This document shows positions 9,367 to 20,994 of a stretch of 64,000 nt of DNA, in pieces. Origin of the DNA: Agapetus fuscipes (taxonomy: Eukaryota > Arthropoda > Insecta > Trichoptera > Glossosomatidae); the NCBI GenBank assembly GCA_951799405.1, contig OX637361.1:8778170-8842169 (forward strand), in the 5' to 3' direction. Every line of letters starts with the position of its first letter. Position 1 is the first letter of the stretch. The notes under the pieces were generated by a model. It saw only the letters and a list, made by a program, of their open reading frames with translations, searched no databases and had not been told where the DNA came from. Made by a program: the position numbers and the translations under genes.

Positions 9367-12300
9367 TTATCCTACAAGAGACGCCAAGACTGGTCCGGAA
9401 ATTCCTCCAGCCTGTGACGTGACCTTGGGCTGGAAACCATTCTCATCGGCCAGGAAGGTGACGGTCCAGATGGTGCCATCGGGAGAGACCCAGGAGTAGG
9501 ATCCCGTGACAGACATGGCTTCGTTGTCAGTGCCAGGGTTCTTCAGTTCACCCTGTTCTTGACGCTTGGTACCGTCGGAGAGTTCGTATCTGAAATAATT
9601 ACACAAAAGTAGGATTAAAAAAAAAATACAAGATATAGATAAAAGGGTGAGAAATGATTTTGTAAGAGAAGAATGTGGTGTAAGGGAAAGTGTGAAAGTG
9701 AAGATTAAAAGAAGTATGTTAAGATGGTTCGGGCATTTGGAGAGAATGAGTGATGAAAGATTGACGAAGAGAGTATATGTTGCTAGAATAGATGGATGTC
9801 GTGGTAGAGGAAGACCGAGAAAAGTATGGAAGGATCAAATCTCTGAAATAGCGAATGAATGGGATATCCAGAGTCATAATAAAAGGAGGACTTGTATGAA
9901 AAAGGTTATGACTCTGGATGAAATGAAAGAAGTATGCAAGGACAGGAAGAAGTGGCGGCTAATCTGCAATGTTGATTTCTAATGTTGGTGTATTCATTTG
10001 CTACATTTTTTGCATAGGAAATTTTTGACTTTTTTTTGTATAGATTTCTTTGTAAGGTTTTGTTCTTTTTTATATTTAAATGTAATTTATTATTCATATT
10101 CCTTGACTTATAGGTTGGTATGAGGCTGACCACCCATACTGTAAAAAATGGTTCACTTTGCCAATGTCACCCCTGTTTCAGGGAAGGTCGGCAAAAGTTG
10201 TGGGGCTTATGTTCATTTGAGGTTTGGATTTTATTTGTAAGTACACATTCAGCATTTGTAAGCGCGAACTACACTTGTTGGTTTGTGGGCATACATCTGA
10301 GAGCTTTAAATGAATATATCCTTGCAACTTAGATTATAGATAGATTATAGATTATAGATTATACAATGTAATGCAGGTTTGTAACCTAATACATCCAATT
10401 AAAATATAAAATACTTTACTACTATAGGTAATACAAAAGCGTTCTACATTTATTTCATTTGATAACACCTTCTTTATTTGACCATACTTATAAAATCAGT
10501 GACATGTCAAATAAATATATATTTTAAAAATATAAATGTTAAATTAATCGATTGCTACTAAACTTTAACGAACCAAAAATTCTAATTAAACACTGTTTTA
10601 TTTTCACCCTATTATTATTTTTTTATGATCAATTTAACAACGTTATAAATAATAATTATATTGAAGTAAATCTTTTTCCAAAAAACATTGTTTTATTTTC
10701 AAAAAGTTGAGATAATAATAATAATGTTAGTTCTTAATAAAATGCTTCCATCATCATCTATTTAATGAATTTTAGTTTCAAACGAGTGCTCGAAAACGTA
10801 CGTTTTTTTAAATTTACATTACAAAAAAAAACAAGTCGTTCTTTCAATAATACACAACTTCAGTTTATTTTTCTTGTTAAATTTAGAAAACAAAACGATT
10901 TTCTCCATAAAAGTATTTTTGATTGACGGCCATATTATTGAAATTATGATTGTTATGTAAGAATTATGTGTGGGAAAAATCACACTAAAAAGCTCAGCAT
11001 TGAGGTCGCAAGGGCAGAGGCCTCCTCAATAAAATACCTTGTAAACACAGTGACCCACTTGCTCATCCATAACTTCAGACCACAAACGTAACTATCTTTA
11101 CCTTACGTAACTTCCGAGGGTCGTGACTGTACTAAAGCTTCTTCAGATGCCTGAGTATAAAACTATAAGTTTAAACGCTCCCATAGCGCATACCAAATAA
11201 TGTATGGGCACTAAAACAGCACCTCTAGTGAGCATAATAGTTACTATGCATTTAAATCTGTTGTCGAGTTAAAAGTAAAATTTTATACTGAGGGTAGAGT
11301 TCAAATTTAAAGCGTTGCAGACTCCCAGACAATGATATTGAGAAATATGGTATTCAAATAAGATGAAGAGACATACATATTTATATGTATTTTAAATTCG
11401 TAAAATGTTACACAATTTAGTAGCAATATGAAATACCAGAAGCGAACTCTCCATAAAAGAAAAAGTACGTATAGGTAACAGACGCAGCGTAAGGATACGT
11501 ACCTAAGCTACACATATAGTGTAACGTCGTGCCGCGTTTTCATTTCCAAAGGGGTCACAATTGGAACCTATTTATTTTTACAGGTAGAAGGCCGCACTTA
11601 CATAAGCCGACCGCTTTGGTTGAAGTGGGAGTTTTTCCGCTCTAAAGGGGGCTGGTACTCATTTATTGTGGAGGTTGTGTAAACATTGGCGGTATTTTAT
11701 TTTGGGTCTGAAATAAACACCAAAACGGGAAATAATTTCTGACACCCTCACCTCAGTGGTATTCCAATCCTAGGTCTTGGCATGGAAAGCAAGCACTCTA
11801 CCAAATGAGATATCGAGTGCATTTATAAATTATATGCTCAAATGCATTTTAAAAGTGAGAAGGTCTAATGAATAGAAAAAAAAAACATATTTTACAAAGT
11901 GAGGAGGTTTTTTTCTAAAAAACAATCATAAACTCATTGATAAACAATCTCAAAAGGTCAATAATAATTTTCAGTTTTACAAAATAAGATAAGAACTTCA
12001 TTAACATAAAAATACACGACAGAAAAATTAGAAAGGTGCATAATTATTCTGGCAAATATTTATCACTACACAGTGTACGCACTTTTGGAAAATACATGTA
12101 CATATTATGTAGGTACTCATATGTACTTACATGTTGATTTAGGTAACGATTTTATATGACCTTGATCTTTGAAGGTAGATAATTTTAATATCAAAGCCTT
12201 GACATATACTGTCCTTAATTTGTAAGTCCTTGCTAAAGGGTCTTTTATTAAAAGCGTGTTTGAGTTACGAGCTTTAAAAGTTCATAATAAAGCTTTTATT

Positions 12301-14774
12301 AAGAATGTGTTGAAAATTTAGGTACCCAAGATATCTTTCATGTAAGTTAAATGAGCACAAAAAATATTTTTAAATCTTGTTTTTTATGGACTTGAATTTA
12401 TAGTATGTTAAAAGCAGACCTTTTGAAAGTATCAATCATTTTTTTATTTTCAAATTTTAATTTATCTGAATTATTGCAGAGCAACATACACGAAAAAAAT
12501 TGTGGATTGAAATGTACTGAAAATGGTTTGCTAGCTGTACTTTTAGATATGGGTTAATTAATTTATTTAAAAAATTGCTTTTCAGAACTGTGTCATTTTT
12601 GAAGTTTTTTTTTTCTTTTATAAGTTCCAATTTTGCCGTTTAGTAAAAAAATACTTTGCATAAATAATAAAAAGTTTCATGATTTTTTCTTCACTTTTCT
12701 TCGACGCTGTGATTGAGAATTACAATACAATAATATCTGTAATGAAGATATTTAACTTAAAAATGAATAAAAAAAAAGATCTTACGAGAATTTGTAGTCT
12801 CCCAGGCCAATGTTGTCGTTCTCATACGAAATGAGTTGGACCTCATTGTCTCCGGCGGGGGCTGCTGTTGCCATGGCAACCAAACATAATACGATCTGTA
12901 AACACAAACATACATTATCATACTTCTTAGCTTTCAAAAAATCAAAAAGGCGTGCCTCAAAAGTGTCACATAAAAACCGATAATCTCTAGATAGCATTTT
13001 TATTATTTCAAACAGAAAAATGTCGTTGATCAGTAAATAAAAGCTTTTAACTTCCAAAAAGAAAAATTAAAGAGAAATTTTGTCCACCTGGAATTTAAGC
13101 TTTTTTACAAAGTTTTTTTACTTTCGTTCCATTTATTCAAATTTCTTTTTACACCTTTAGTATTTATTTTTGTATTTTACTTTTCCATCTATCTAAATAA
13201 TTTTTAAGTGTATTTTCATAAACAAAAAGATTTTTCAGATAATCAATTTCATATTTGAAAAAGTTAACGACGGCCATACTTTGCCCTTAATTCTTGATTA
13301 ATGATGTAAAATAATAATAATAATAATAATAATAATAATTGTAATTGTAATAATAATAGAAACGTGTTCATGAAATATAATGAATTTTGACTAGAATTTC
13401 AGTGTGTAGGTATTAGTGAGTGGGAAAAATTAAAATTATAATTGAAAATATTGGCATGTTCAAGTGAATGTAAGGCTGATTTGATATATGTAATTCTGTT
13501 TTTATCTTTTATTGTTTGGTGTCATTACGGTTATCATGATTATTTTAATAGGTTTTTATATTTTATATTTTGTGTTTGAAAAAAAAAAGGAAAAATATCT
13601 TACTATCATTAGTATTTATATTTATATTCTTTTTTTTATTTTAATACTTATATTTAATGTCAACATTGTATGAAAAAATATCTTATTGTCATTAGTATTT
13701 ATATTTATATTCTTTTTTATATTCTTTTTATTTTTAATACTTATATTTAATGTCAACATTGTAATTGGGAAGGTACAACATCAATTGTATATATTTTTAT
13801 TATTGTTTTATATATTTTAATGTATTTTCCTGTTTTGTTGAATAAACTATAAATTAATATTTAGATATTTTATGGACTAATTGATTACGTTTAATTGAGT
13901 TGATAAAGACTTTCCGTTCATTAAATGAAAACATTGAGTTCATCACATCATCAAGCTTAGATGACTGGTGTAAAGTTATAGAATCAGCTAGAGCTTTTTT
14001 TCCGTCTGTGCTTATTATAACTTATATGTGCAGTTCAGAGTATTATATACACAACAATATTCGAATTTTAGTTTAATATAGATATTTGGACAACAAAACA
14101 CTGTTTTGATGAAAATATCTCTTGTGAAAACTGAATATTGTTCACATATTATAAGGTTTACAACACTGAAGTAATTTATAAAACTCAAATGATAATGCGG
14201 AATCTGAATTGAATAGTTATAATTTATTATGCATTTATTAAAAACAACAGCTTCTGGATTTCAGTTGTTGTTGCTACGATTGAAATAGAGCTTAAAAAAT
14301 AAATTTTAGATATCTACAAAATTGACAATCCATTTTTTTTGCATACATTCCAGATTTCGTATAAATAAAGGATTTAATTTTGACTACGTACAACTATATT
14401 AATAAACTATCAGATAGCTTTCATACTAAATAACATTATTATGATTTTTTTTGTAAAAATTCCAAACCAAAAAGAAGTAACCCATGTTTTGTAATTTAAC
14501 ATGATCCAAGTTCATTAAATTTATATTTTTATGTAAGCTCTTTTATGTAAAAACACGCACTACATTTAGGTTGCTTTAATTAATAGAATTGCAAAAAATG
14601 TTCTAGGGTTGAATTCGTTTTTCAAAGAAAAAAAAAACGAACAATTGAAAACGTAAAAACACTTAATTAACACACTTTACATTCAATTTAGTTTTTGATC
14701 ACATTTTTAAGGGTTGAAATTATTTCATTTTTTACAACTTTTTTTTGAGATTCAAAACTCACCGCGAATTTCAT
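9367..14774 (-). CDS. RR-1 cuticular protein gene 1
   Basis: Three exons on the minus strand: 14763-14774 (MKFA), 12786-12895 and 9367-9589, giving 114 aa. Introns follow GT-AG (donors GTGAGT and GTAAG; acceptors TTTACAG and ATTTCAG) in phases 0 and 2, as in the two other complete genes here. Residues 1-16 form a signal peptide (MKFAIVLCLVAMATAA). The mature part starts with an SYENDNIGLGDYKFSYELSD segment and carries the chitin-binding RR-1 core: SDGT..., GSYSWVSPDGTIWTVTFLAD, then ENGFQP. Proteins of this family are secreted and bind chitin in soft or larval cuticle. Trp replaces the usual Tyr at two core positions (YSW, IWTV). The C-terminal tail is a short GISGPVLASLVG. Intron 2 holds a recent LINE-A copy and a SINE-B. 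The start is set by the TATA box and by the signal peptide continuing across the splice. Confidence 0.9.
9646..10360 (+). mobile_element. LINE-A 3' end, young truncated copy in intron 2
   Basis: Almost identical to about 28097-28792 of the full-length element, differing at only a few positions (for example GGGCATTTGG versus GGGCACTTGG). It encodes the last ~111 residues in frame (9647-9982), then the UTR and the module with extra GATTATA repeats. It lies antisense in intron 2 of cuticle gene 1. The near-identity implies recent insertion or gene conversion. Confidence 0.9.
10361..11504. other. Intron 2 of cuticle gene 1, unassigned part
   Basis: AT-rich intronic sequence with no recognised element. 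A less AT-rich stretch at 10980-11230 (containing GGTCGCAAGGGCAGAGGCCT) has no coding match I can identify. Confidence 0.4.
11505..11815 (-). mobile_element. SINE-B, long variant
   Basis: Minus-strand copy in intron 2 of cuticle gene 1. It includes the extra block between tRNA-like head and body (AATTATTTCCCG-type, in reverse AAACGGGAAATAATTTCTGA) also seen at 41805-42135 but absent at 4905 and 29703. So SINE-B has long and short forms. Confidence 0.65.
11816..12785. other. Intron 2 of cuticle gene 1, AT-rich part
   Basis: No recognised feature apart from the splice donor of exon 2 at its high-coordinate end. Confidence 0.4.
13309..13340. repeat. (AAT)n microsatellite
   Basis: About ten ATA/AAT units in intron 1 of cuticle gene 1. 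Confidence 0.85.
13590..13762. repeat. Two-unit tandem duplication (81 and 91 bp)
   Basis: Units 13590-13670 and 13672-13762 both run from AAAAATATCTTA through ATTAGTATTTATATTTATAT to ATTTAATGTCAACATTGTA. The second has a small internal insertion. It lies in intron 1 of cuticle gene 1. Confidence 0.8.
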
Positions 14775-14886
14775 TATGTTAATATTGATTATTTGCAGAT
14801 AACGAGTGGAACAATGTATGGGCGTCGGGCGATGTTGGCACTTTCACTTTCGGCTGGATAAAGATGACCTACGATCGGATTTACGG

Positions 14887-14895
14887 CCTTTTATA
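14887..14895 (-). promoter_or_regulatory. TATA box of cuticle gene 1
   Basis: TATAAAAGG on the minus strand, 121 bp upstream of the ATG at 14774. This is a strong TATA match in the position also occupied upstream of the two other complete cuticle genes. Confidence 0.75.
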
Positions 14896-14899
14896 CTTC

Positions 14900-15651
14900 A
14901 AACGTGTGTGTCGTCTTCAATGAGCTTTTTTCTCCATACGAAGAGACGCTAACGTAATACCGCGAAAGGTTAGCGGCACGGCTGCCAGACATTTCCTTCG
15001 GATATCTCATTGGTGGGTTAGTGATTGATTGTGAAGTAGGCTCTATTGTCCGAATTTCTTGGCGGCTCGTGGCGAAAAAGTTGAACTTTTTTCCAAAAAA
15101 AATTAAATGTATTTCATTAACAAGCATATCTTCATTTGAATAAAATAGTTTTAACGTTTGTTATGCTCATGTATACAACTCTGTATTTTGTAAGTCAGCC
15201 GTTGTCTGGAAGTAAATGGATTGAATTTCTACAGCGGTGAAACAAAAAACATAATTTAATTTTTAGAAATAATCGACGCCTACATGGAGGGAAATTTTAT
15301 TCCACCAAAATTGAAAACCGATAATTAAGCCTACTAAATCTAGTAACATATGTGTACCTTCTTGATTTGAAGCAACTAATGCAATTATTTATACTTGATT
15401 TGAAGCAACTAAAGCAGTTTATTCATACTTTGATTTGAAGCATTTAAGCATCTAACAAGCTTGAAATGAATTCTGATGAAAAATCTTCTAATAAATCATT
15501 TCAATATACGTAGTATTTTACACCTTTTAGGAGATGGGGCGTTCGCCTTAAACAAAAGCTTTTTAGATGAAAATTGAAGTGTTCGATAAGGGAACCTATC
15601 AGTCAAGAGATAATATCTTAGATTATATTCAGATGATTATAATAATAATAA
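14900..15651. other. 5' flank of cuticle gene 1
   Basis: Sequence upstream of the TATA box; it probably holds control elements but none can be identified. A short repeated word, TTGATTTGAAGCAACTAA, occurs at about 15363 and 15398, with a related word at 15429. Confidence 0.4.
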
Positions 15652-15890
15652 TCTAAGTTGCAAGGATATATTCATTCAAAGCTCTCAGATGTATGCCCAC
15701 AAATAAACACGTGTAGCTCACGCTTACAAATGCTGATTGTGTACTTACAAATAAAATCCAAACCTCAAATGAACATAAGCCCTGCAACTCTTGCCAACAT
15801 TCCCTGAAACAGGGGTGACATTGGCAAAGTGAACCATTTTTTACAGTATGGGTGGTCAGCCTCATACCAATCTATAAGTCAAGGAATTAT
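15652..15890 (-). mobile_element. LINE-A terminal module
   Basis: Complete module on the minus strand, from AATCTAAGTTGCAAGGATAT to its start AAGTCAAGGAATT. No LINE-A coding or UTR sequence lies beyond the start. Confidence 0.8.
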
Positions 15891-17089
15891 GACTGTTGGA
15901 AAGTATAGTTTCAAGATACCTAGACATTAGTTTTTTTTAACGTTTTCTCTGTAAAATTGTATTTAAGTTTCTCGATGAGCTCTATGTAAGTAGTAAGTAC
16001 ATACTTTTGATTTCCAAAAATCCAACTTTTGATTAATTCTTGAGTATATTTTGCTGGTGCTAGTAACTAGGTACAAAAAAAACGTTCAAAGGGAAAATCA
16101 TTTTTCTATGTGAAAATAAAAAATCAAATGTATTGTAGACCTTTTAAAAGAAAGGTAAGTAAATGATTTATGATTAGAGAATTACTTTGCATATCTTAAT
16201 GAATAATTTATTAAAGAGACAAGTTAGTTATGTCATACATTTTTAGTTTTTCAATCTATTAGGCTTATATCATTGAATATTTCAAATAAAAGTATACATT
16301 TTAGTGGAGTCATCGGCCTCTTCTTTACACAAATAAATAAAAACCACGTGGCTACCATATAAATTAATTTGCTAGCTAGCACTTTTTATTGGATTGACGA
16401 GATTATTAATTTTTAATTGGTTAAATTCAATAAACTTGTTTTCGTTACAGAAGCGAGATCGAACGTCATTTGATGAGAGATAAAATATAGATTTATTACT
16501 TTTTAATGGTGTATGTATATTTAAATAAAAAATGTGCATAAATAAATTGATCTCCATTTAAATAAATGGATGGCGTATTTCATTAGAATAGACTTGCCAA
16601 TTAAGATTACCAAAAAGTCCTGAAATTGAAATTAAAAAAATGCGAGAAGTTTTGTGGATCTATTTGCATAGAGTCCCATCGCTTTTGTTAAGGGGTCAGA
16701 CGGGTTTCAAATTGGCACTGTTTTTTTTAAAACACACGAGTCAAATTTCGTCATATTGTCAGACCTACATTGATTTCTTCTATTTAAAAATATTCGTATT
16801 TTAAAATTTTTCGTCCCTTTGCTTTCAGTTCACTTAAATTTTTTCATGGTTTCTTTAATTTTTTCAGTGTTATTCACATACGGCAAATCCATGGTTCAGC
16901 CCCCACCTAACGTGAATTTTCCATAAAACAAAATAATGATCCATGCATCGGCTATGGATCAAATGTATTGTCAATAGCCCTGTTAGTCTTTATCATCACA
17001 AGAGATTCTTCATTTTCCAGGTCTCAAATTAAATGTTAAATATATTTGAGGATAATTTATTTAATTAAAATTCAATACATGACAAAAGA
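15891..17089. other. AT-rich DNA without recognised features
   Basis: No ORF or known repeat. Segment 16670-16990 is of mixed composition and includes ATCCATGGTTCAGCCCCCAC, loosely similar to 1840-1935 and 51570-51680, so an old dispersed repeat may be present. Confidence 0.35.
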
Positions 17090-17440
17090 GCGCCGTTTTT
17101 GTGTATGTCACACCTCAAGGGCCCTCCTAATCATGAATGAGATATTTTAAAACGGTGCTGTTTGAGTGCTTTCTTAAAAATGCCAACAGATTCCAAAACC
17201 CTCACTCTGGGTGGCAGTCTGTTCCACTCCACCGGTCCCGCAAACCGGAAAGCGCGATCCCCAAAATTAGTGCATATTTGACGGCGAGGCTGCATCAACC
17301 TGACAGCTCGACACCCCGCTGACCTAAGTGTTCGCCCCCTCACACTCACCTCAACGGGGGAAAACATGTCTGCCAGATATGATGGAGCCAAACCATTTAG
17401 GGCTTTAAATACCATCAAACGCACACGGTAGATAGGTGGA
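17090..17440 (-). pseudogene. LINE-C (CR1-like) 3' end
   Basis: Minus-strand ORF covering YRVRLMVFKALNGLAPSYLA, then RGRTLRSAG and NFGDRAFRFAGPVEWNRLPP, ending in FKKALKQHRFKISHS (stop near 17131). This is the conserved C-terminus of CR1/L2/Jockey-group LINE proteins (YK.L.GLAP.YL...GDRAF..AGP..WN.LP...FK..LK.+.F). The 3' end reads GGGCCCTTGAGGTGTGACAT then ACAAAAACGGCGCTC. A second copy is at 46765-47560. Both are 5'-truncated. Confidence 0.85.
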
Positions 17441-18149
17441 AATGAAAAATTAACAGAAGGAAAATGGAAGTATGTAAAAGTATGCACAAGACAGAGGTCT
17501 GAGTAAGGCCACAGCAGAAGTTTATGATTAATTATTAAAACAATGCAAAAAAAAAGAATGTAAATTTCAGCTTTCATAAATATTTAACACTCTTCAATTT
17601 CTCAATTTTTTATTCATCGCAGTTTGGTTTCAAAATATAAAGAAGGCTTTTCTAAATGTCAAATTAAAAACCAGTGAAGCCAATAAAGCAAATGAAATCA
17701 TCCAAAATGTCAATTATTTGATCGTTAAAACAAAATTAATACGCAACCAAAAAAAATGCATATTGGGAAGAAAATGAGTGTAATTACTGTTATTATTATT
17801 TTGGTATTTATTATTTGATAACCATTTTCCCAGTCACTAGCCTTCAATGCATAAAGGTGAAGAATACATTTTTTTTCATTTCAGATGTACTCGTATGTTT
17901 CCATACATACCTGGGTAGGTCATAGTTCTTGGTGCCGATGGATGTACTCGCATGCTATTTAAATAATCGTAAAAAATAATTCGTTTTTGATTTCGTGCGT
18001 ACTTTATTGATACCTACAATAAGCAAAGCCAATATTATTCAGTAAATTGATAGCAAGAATCTGACACTCGTTTATTATTCCAATATTTTTTTTTTGAAAA
18101 TTAAACGTTGCTTAAATAGGTTAAATAAATGATGACGATGTTTTATTTG
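17441..18149. other. AT-rich DNA without recognised features
   Basis: No feature supported on either strand. Confidence 0.35.
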
Positions 18150-18262
18150 GTGAATGCCATGTGTGAGTGCGAAATTATGCGTGTCTGCTTGTGGGAATGC
18201 ATTTAATATGAATCTCAAATGATACATATCTTTGCAACTTAGATTTAGATTTACATTTAGAT
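18150..18262 (+). mobile_element. LINE-A terminal module, 3' part (TTTAGA tail)
   Basis: From GCCATGTGTGAGTGCGAAAT to CAACTTAGATTTAGATTTAC. It abuts degenerate SINE-A sequence. Confidence 0.7.
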
Positions 18263-18266
18263 ACCT

Positions 18267-18510
18267 TAAGATCCCTCTGCAAGCTTAACAGTAAGCGCTA
18301 ATTCTCAAAAAAAAACCAGTTGATGTTTGATTGAATGAAACTTAAGTGACAGGTAAGAGCTTAATTTGCTTGAGATGCATGATTTTTTTTACCATGTGAA
18401 AAGGATGTATTTAAAAATAAGTAACTTTTTTGTGTTTCGTTCGGAATCAAACTCACAACCTTCCGATTACGAGTCCATAGCATTAATCGTTAGATTGTGG
18501 ACTGATAATT
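18267..18510 (-). mobile_element. SINE-A, degenerate copy
   Basis: Minus-strand body (CCCTCTGCAAGCTTAACAGT, GCGCTAATTCTC) and tRNA-like head (CACAACCTTCCGATTACGAG, in reverse). Clearly older than the neighbouring copy at 18562. Confidence 0.55.
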
Positions 18511-18561
18511 ACGTCGCGTCGGGTAGTTGTAAAAAAACTCTAAGATAGATAAAACTAAATT

Positions 18562-18838
18562 AGGACGATTTCTTTGGTGAGCGCTGTTTTTACGTGAATC
18601 ACAATTCATCAGTCCTTTGCGAGCTTGGTCATCGCTATAGAAAGCACCGATTCTCAAGCAAGACCCAGTTGCTGTAAGGCTGGACGGACCTTTGGTGACC
18701 GGTCTTTTGTAAAGGTGTATGAATATTTCAAACCTGCGAAGAGCGTATTGGAAAATTCAAATGGTATATTTTTGTGCTGCTCCGGGATTCGAACCCAAGA
18801 CCTTCAATTTACAAGTCCGAAGATATTTCGTTTCTGAG
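18562..18838 (-). mobile_element. SINE-A with tail a
   Basis: In reverse it runs from a tRNA-like head (GGACTTGTAAATTGAAGGTC, B-box-like GGGTTCGAATCCC) through TTACAGCAACTGGGTCTTGC and GCGATGACCAAGCTCGCAAA to a tail ending AACAGCGCTCACCAAAGAAA. Confidence 0.75.
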
Positions 18839-18884
18839 CTCACTTCTGATTCACATATATTTTGAGTATTACATCTTGTATAAC

Positions 18885-19040
18885 CCCATAGGATCGATCC
18901 CCAACAAGGGTGTCTGGAATGATTTACCGTTTGGTGTTTACTTTCCCTAAAAATAAAAAAAAATACCTCTAATGTTTACTCATCCTACGCAAGAAATGAG
19001 AATCTGCCCACAATGAAGCTTGGAAACCTCCACTAGCGTG
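18885..19040 (+). mobile_element. SINE-B fragment
   Basis: Contains GGATCGATCCCCAACAAGGG, a B-box-like region, then AAGAAATGAGAATCTGCCC and GCTTGGAAACCTCCACT. Degenerate. Confidence 0.45.
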
Positions 19041-19051
19041 ATAGGTTGATC

Positions 19052-19172
19052 GATCTATAATCTATAATCTAAGCTGCAAGGATACGTTAACATTTAAGGC
19101 TCATATGAAATGCATGCCTACAGACAGGCTCATGTAGGTTCGCGCCTACACATCCTGCATGTGTGCATACAA
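19052..19172 (-). mobile_element. LINE-A terminal module, 3' part
   Basis: ATCTATAATCTATAATCTAA tail followed by GCTGCAAGGATACGTTAACA to TGTGTGCATACAAATAAAG. It belongs with the subtype at 34449 and 41560. Confidence 0.75.
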
Positions 19173-19458
19173 ATAAAGAAAACGCAATGCATAAAAAATG
19201 CATTTTGAATTGGGTATAAGACACGCATTTGTACAAAAAATATTTAAACCGTTGCAGTGATGTGTCAATTTTTATAAAATATCATTCATAGTTTATTTTT
19301 ACAACAAATCTTTTTAATGTCAACGTAACGCAACAACTGTCACAGCACAATAAAAGGTGGCAATGTGGAAAATGGCACACTGAATTATCAATTAGTGATA
19401 AATCTGAATATGGAACTCACAGGTAATACATGCATGTAGATTATACTTATATAAAATA

Positions 19459-20209
19459 ACAGTAAAACCTCAATTATCCGAGCTACGGTAGATAGTATCT
19501 CAAGAATAGTTACATTGCGTAAATACTCAACCATGGAGTACAAAGAAAAAATGTAAGTATCAACAGCATTCAAGTAGGCGTTTTAATTTTCATATATTTT
19601 TCTGTTACTTCAATTATTGAGTATCTTTTAACTCATAGTTTTATAAATGGTATACAGAACGTAGTTACCTTAGATTAATTATCAAAATTATCAAATATAG
19701 TGTCAAATAACAACTAATTATTTCACTAAAAATGCCAAATTAAACTCAACGTTTTTCTTTACAAATTACTTTATTTCCTTGAGCGCTTTTGCTATCAAGA
19801 AGACAATTAACTGATCTAAGATTACAAATGAGAATTCTCTTTTTTCTTTTTCAAGAAAAACCATTGTTATTAGAAAAAACGATAATATATCTATCTATAA
19901 TCTAAGATGCCAAGATATATAACATTTAAGGTTCTTGTTAAATGCATTCGCATAAGCAGACACGTATGAGTTCGCGCTTACACATTCAGCATGTGGACAA
20001 CATAACACAAATACCAAATCTCAAATGAACATAAGCCATGCAAATCTTCATAACCTTCCCCGAAACTGGGGTGACATTGACATACTGAACCATTTTTTTG
20101 CGATATGGATGATCAGCCTCATATCAACTTATAAGTCACAAGTTACAGGAATCTAAGTAATTTAAAAACATAGGTATGGCAGATTTGGATAATTGAGCCT
20201 CTACTGTAT
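19459..20209. mobile_element. Probable pogo/Tc1-mariner-like non-autonomous element
   Basis: Left end ACAGTAAAACCTCAATTATC at 19459; right end TTGGATAATTGAGCCTCTAC followed by TGTA near 20189-20209. The ends are imperfect inverted repeats of a type common in pogo-like elements. There is no transposase ORF. A minus-strand LINE-A module (19891-20136) is inserted inside. The right end continues into the 270-bp tandem array. Confidence 0.55.
19891..20136 (-). mobile_element. LINE-A terminal module inside the pogo-like element
   Basis: Starts ATCTATAATCTAAGATGCCA and ends ATCAACTTATAAGTCAC; a diverged full module. Confidence 0.7.
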
Positions 20210-20770
20210 TCAATATGAACTCTACCTATGAAAATATACCATTACCTATGTTCTTAATGTACTGAGCTTACTGTTCTATATATATAATCTTTAATATAGA
20301 TAGAACAGTAAATTAAGAATATAGCTGAGAACAAATTACTGAGCTTACTGTTTTATCTTTATTGTTTAATCTATTTATTTATTACAATAAAAATGGCATT
20401 AGATTAAAGATTGAACAGTAAGCTCAGTAATTTAAAAACATAGGTATGGCAGATTTGGATAATTGAGCCTCTACTGTATTCAATATGAACTCTACCTATG
20501 AAAATATACCATTACCTATGTTCTTAATGTACTGAGCTTACTGTTCTATATATATAATCTTTAATATAGATAGAACAGTAAATTAAGAATATAGCTGAGA
20601 ACAAATTACTGAGCTTACTGTTTTATCTTTATTGTTTAATCTATTTATTTATTACAATAAAAATGGCATTAGATTAAAGATTGAACAGTAAGCTCAGTAA
20701 ATTAAGAACATAGGTATGGCAGACTCGGATAATTGAGGCTCTACTGTATTCAATATGAACTCTTACCTAT
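20161..20770. repeat. Tandem array, 270-bp unit, about 2.3 copies
   Basis: Units start at 20161, 20431 and 20701. The first two look identical over 270 bp; the third stops after about 70 bp and differs slightly (CAGACTCGGATAATTGAGGC). Each unit includes the pogo-like terminal sequence and three internal inverted repeats (for example GAGCTTACTGTT against AACAGTAAGCTC). Confidence 0.9.
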
Positions 20771-20994
20771 GTATGTAATAAAATGCAAGTACTTAGTTGT
20801 GTTTACATTAAAATCTGACATTACGAAATACCGCTTACGTAATTATAATTGTGATACATGAATATGAGGAGATTTATACAGTCAGTAGCGTACATAAGAG
20901 TTTAAGCCCATTTTATAGAAAGCCTTGAAAGAGGCAGACACGTGGACTGGGTGCAGGCAAATAATTTTCAGAAACAAGCAAGAGTTCATCTGTG

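Noticed and set aside
20161..20770. CRISPR array
   Set aside because: The repeats are long, contiguous and without spacers. The DNA is eukaryotic.
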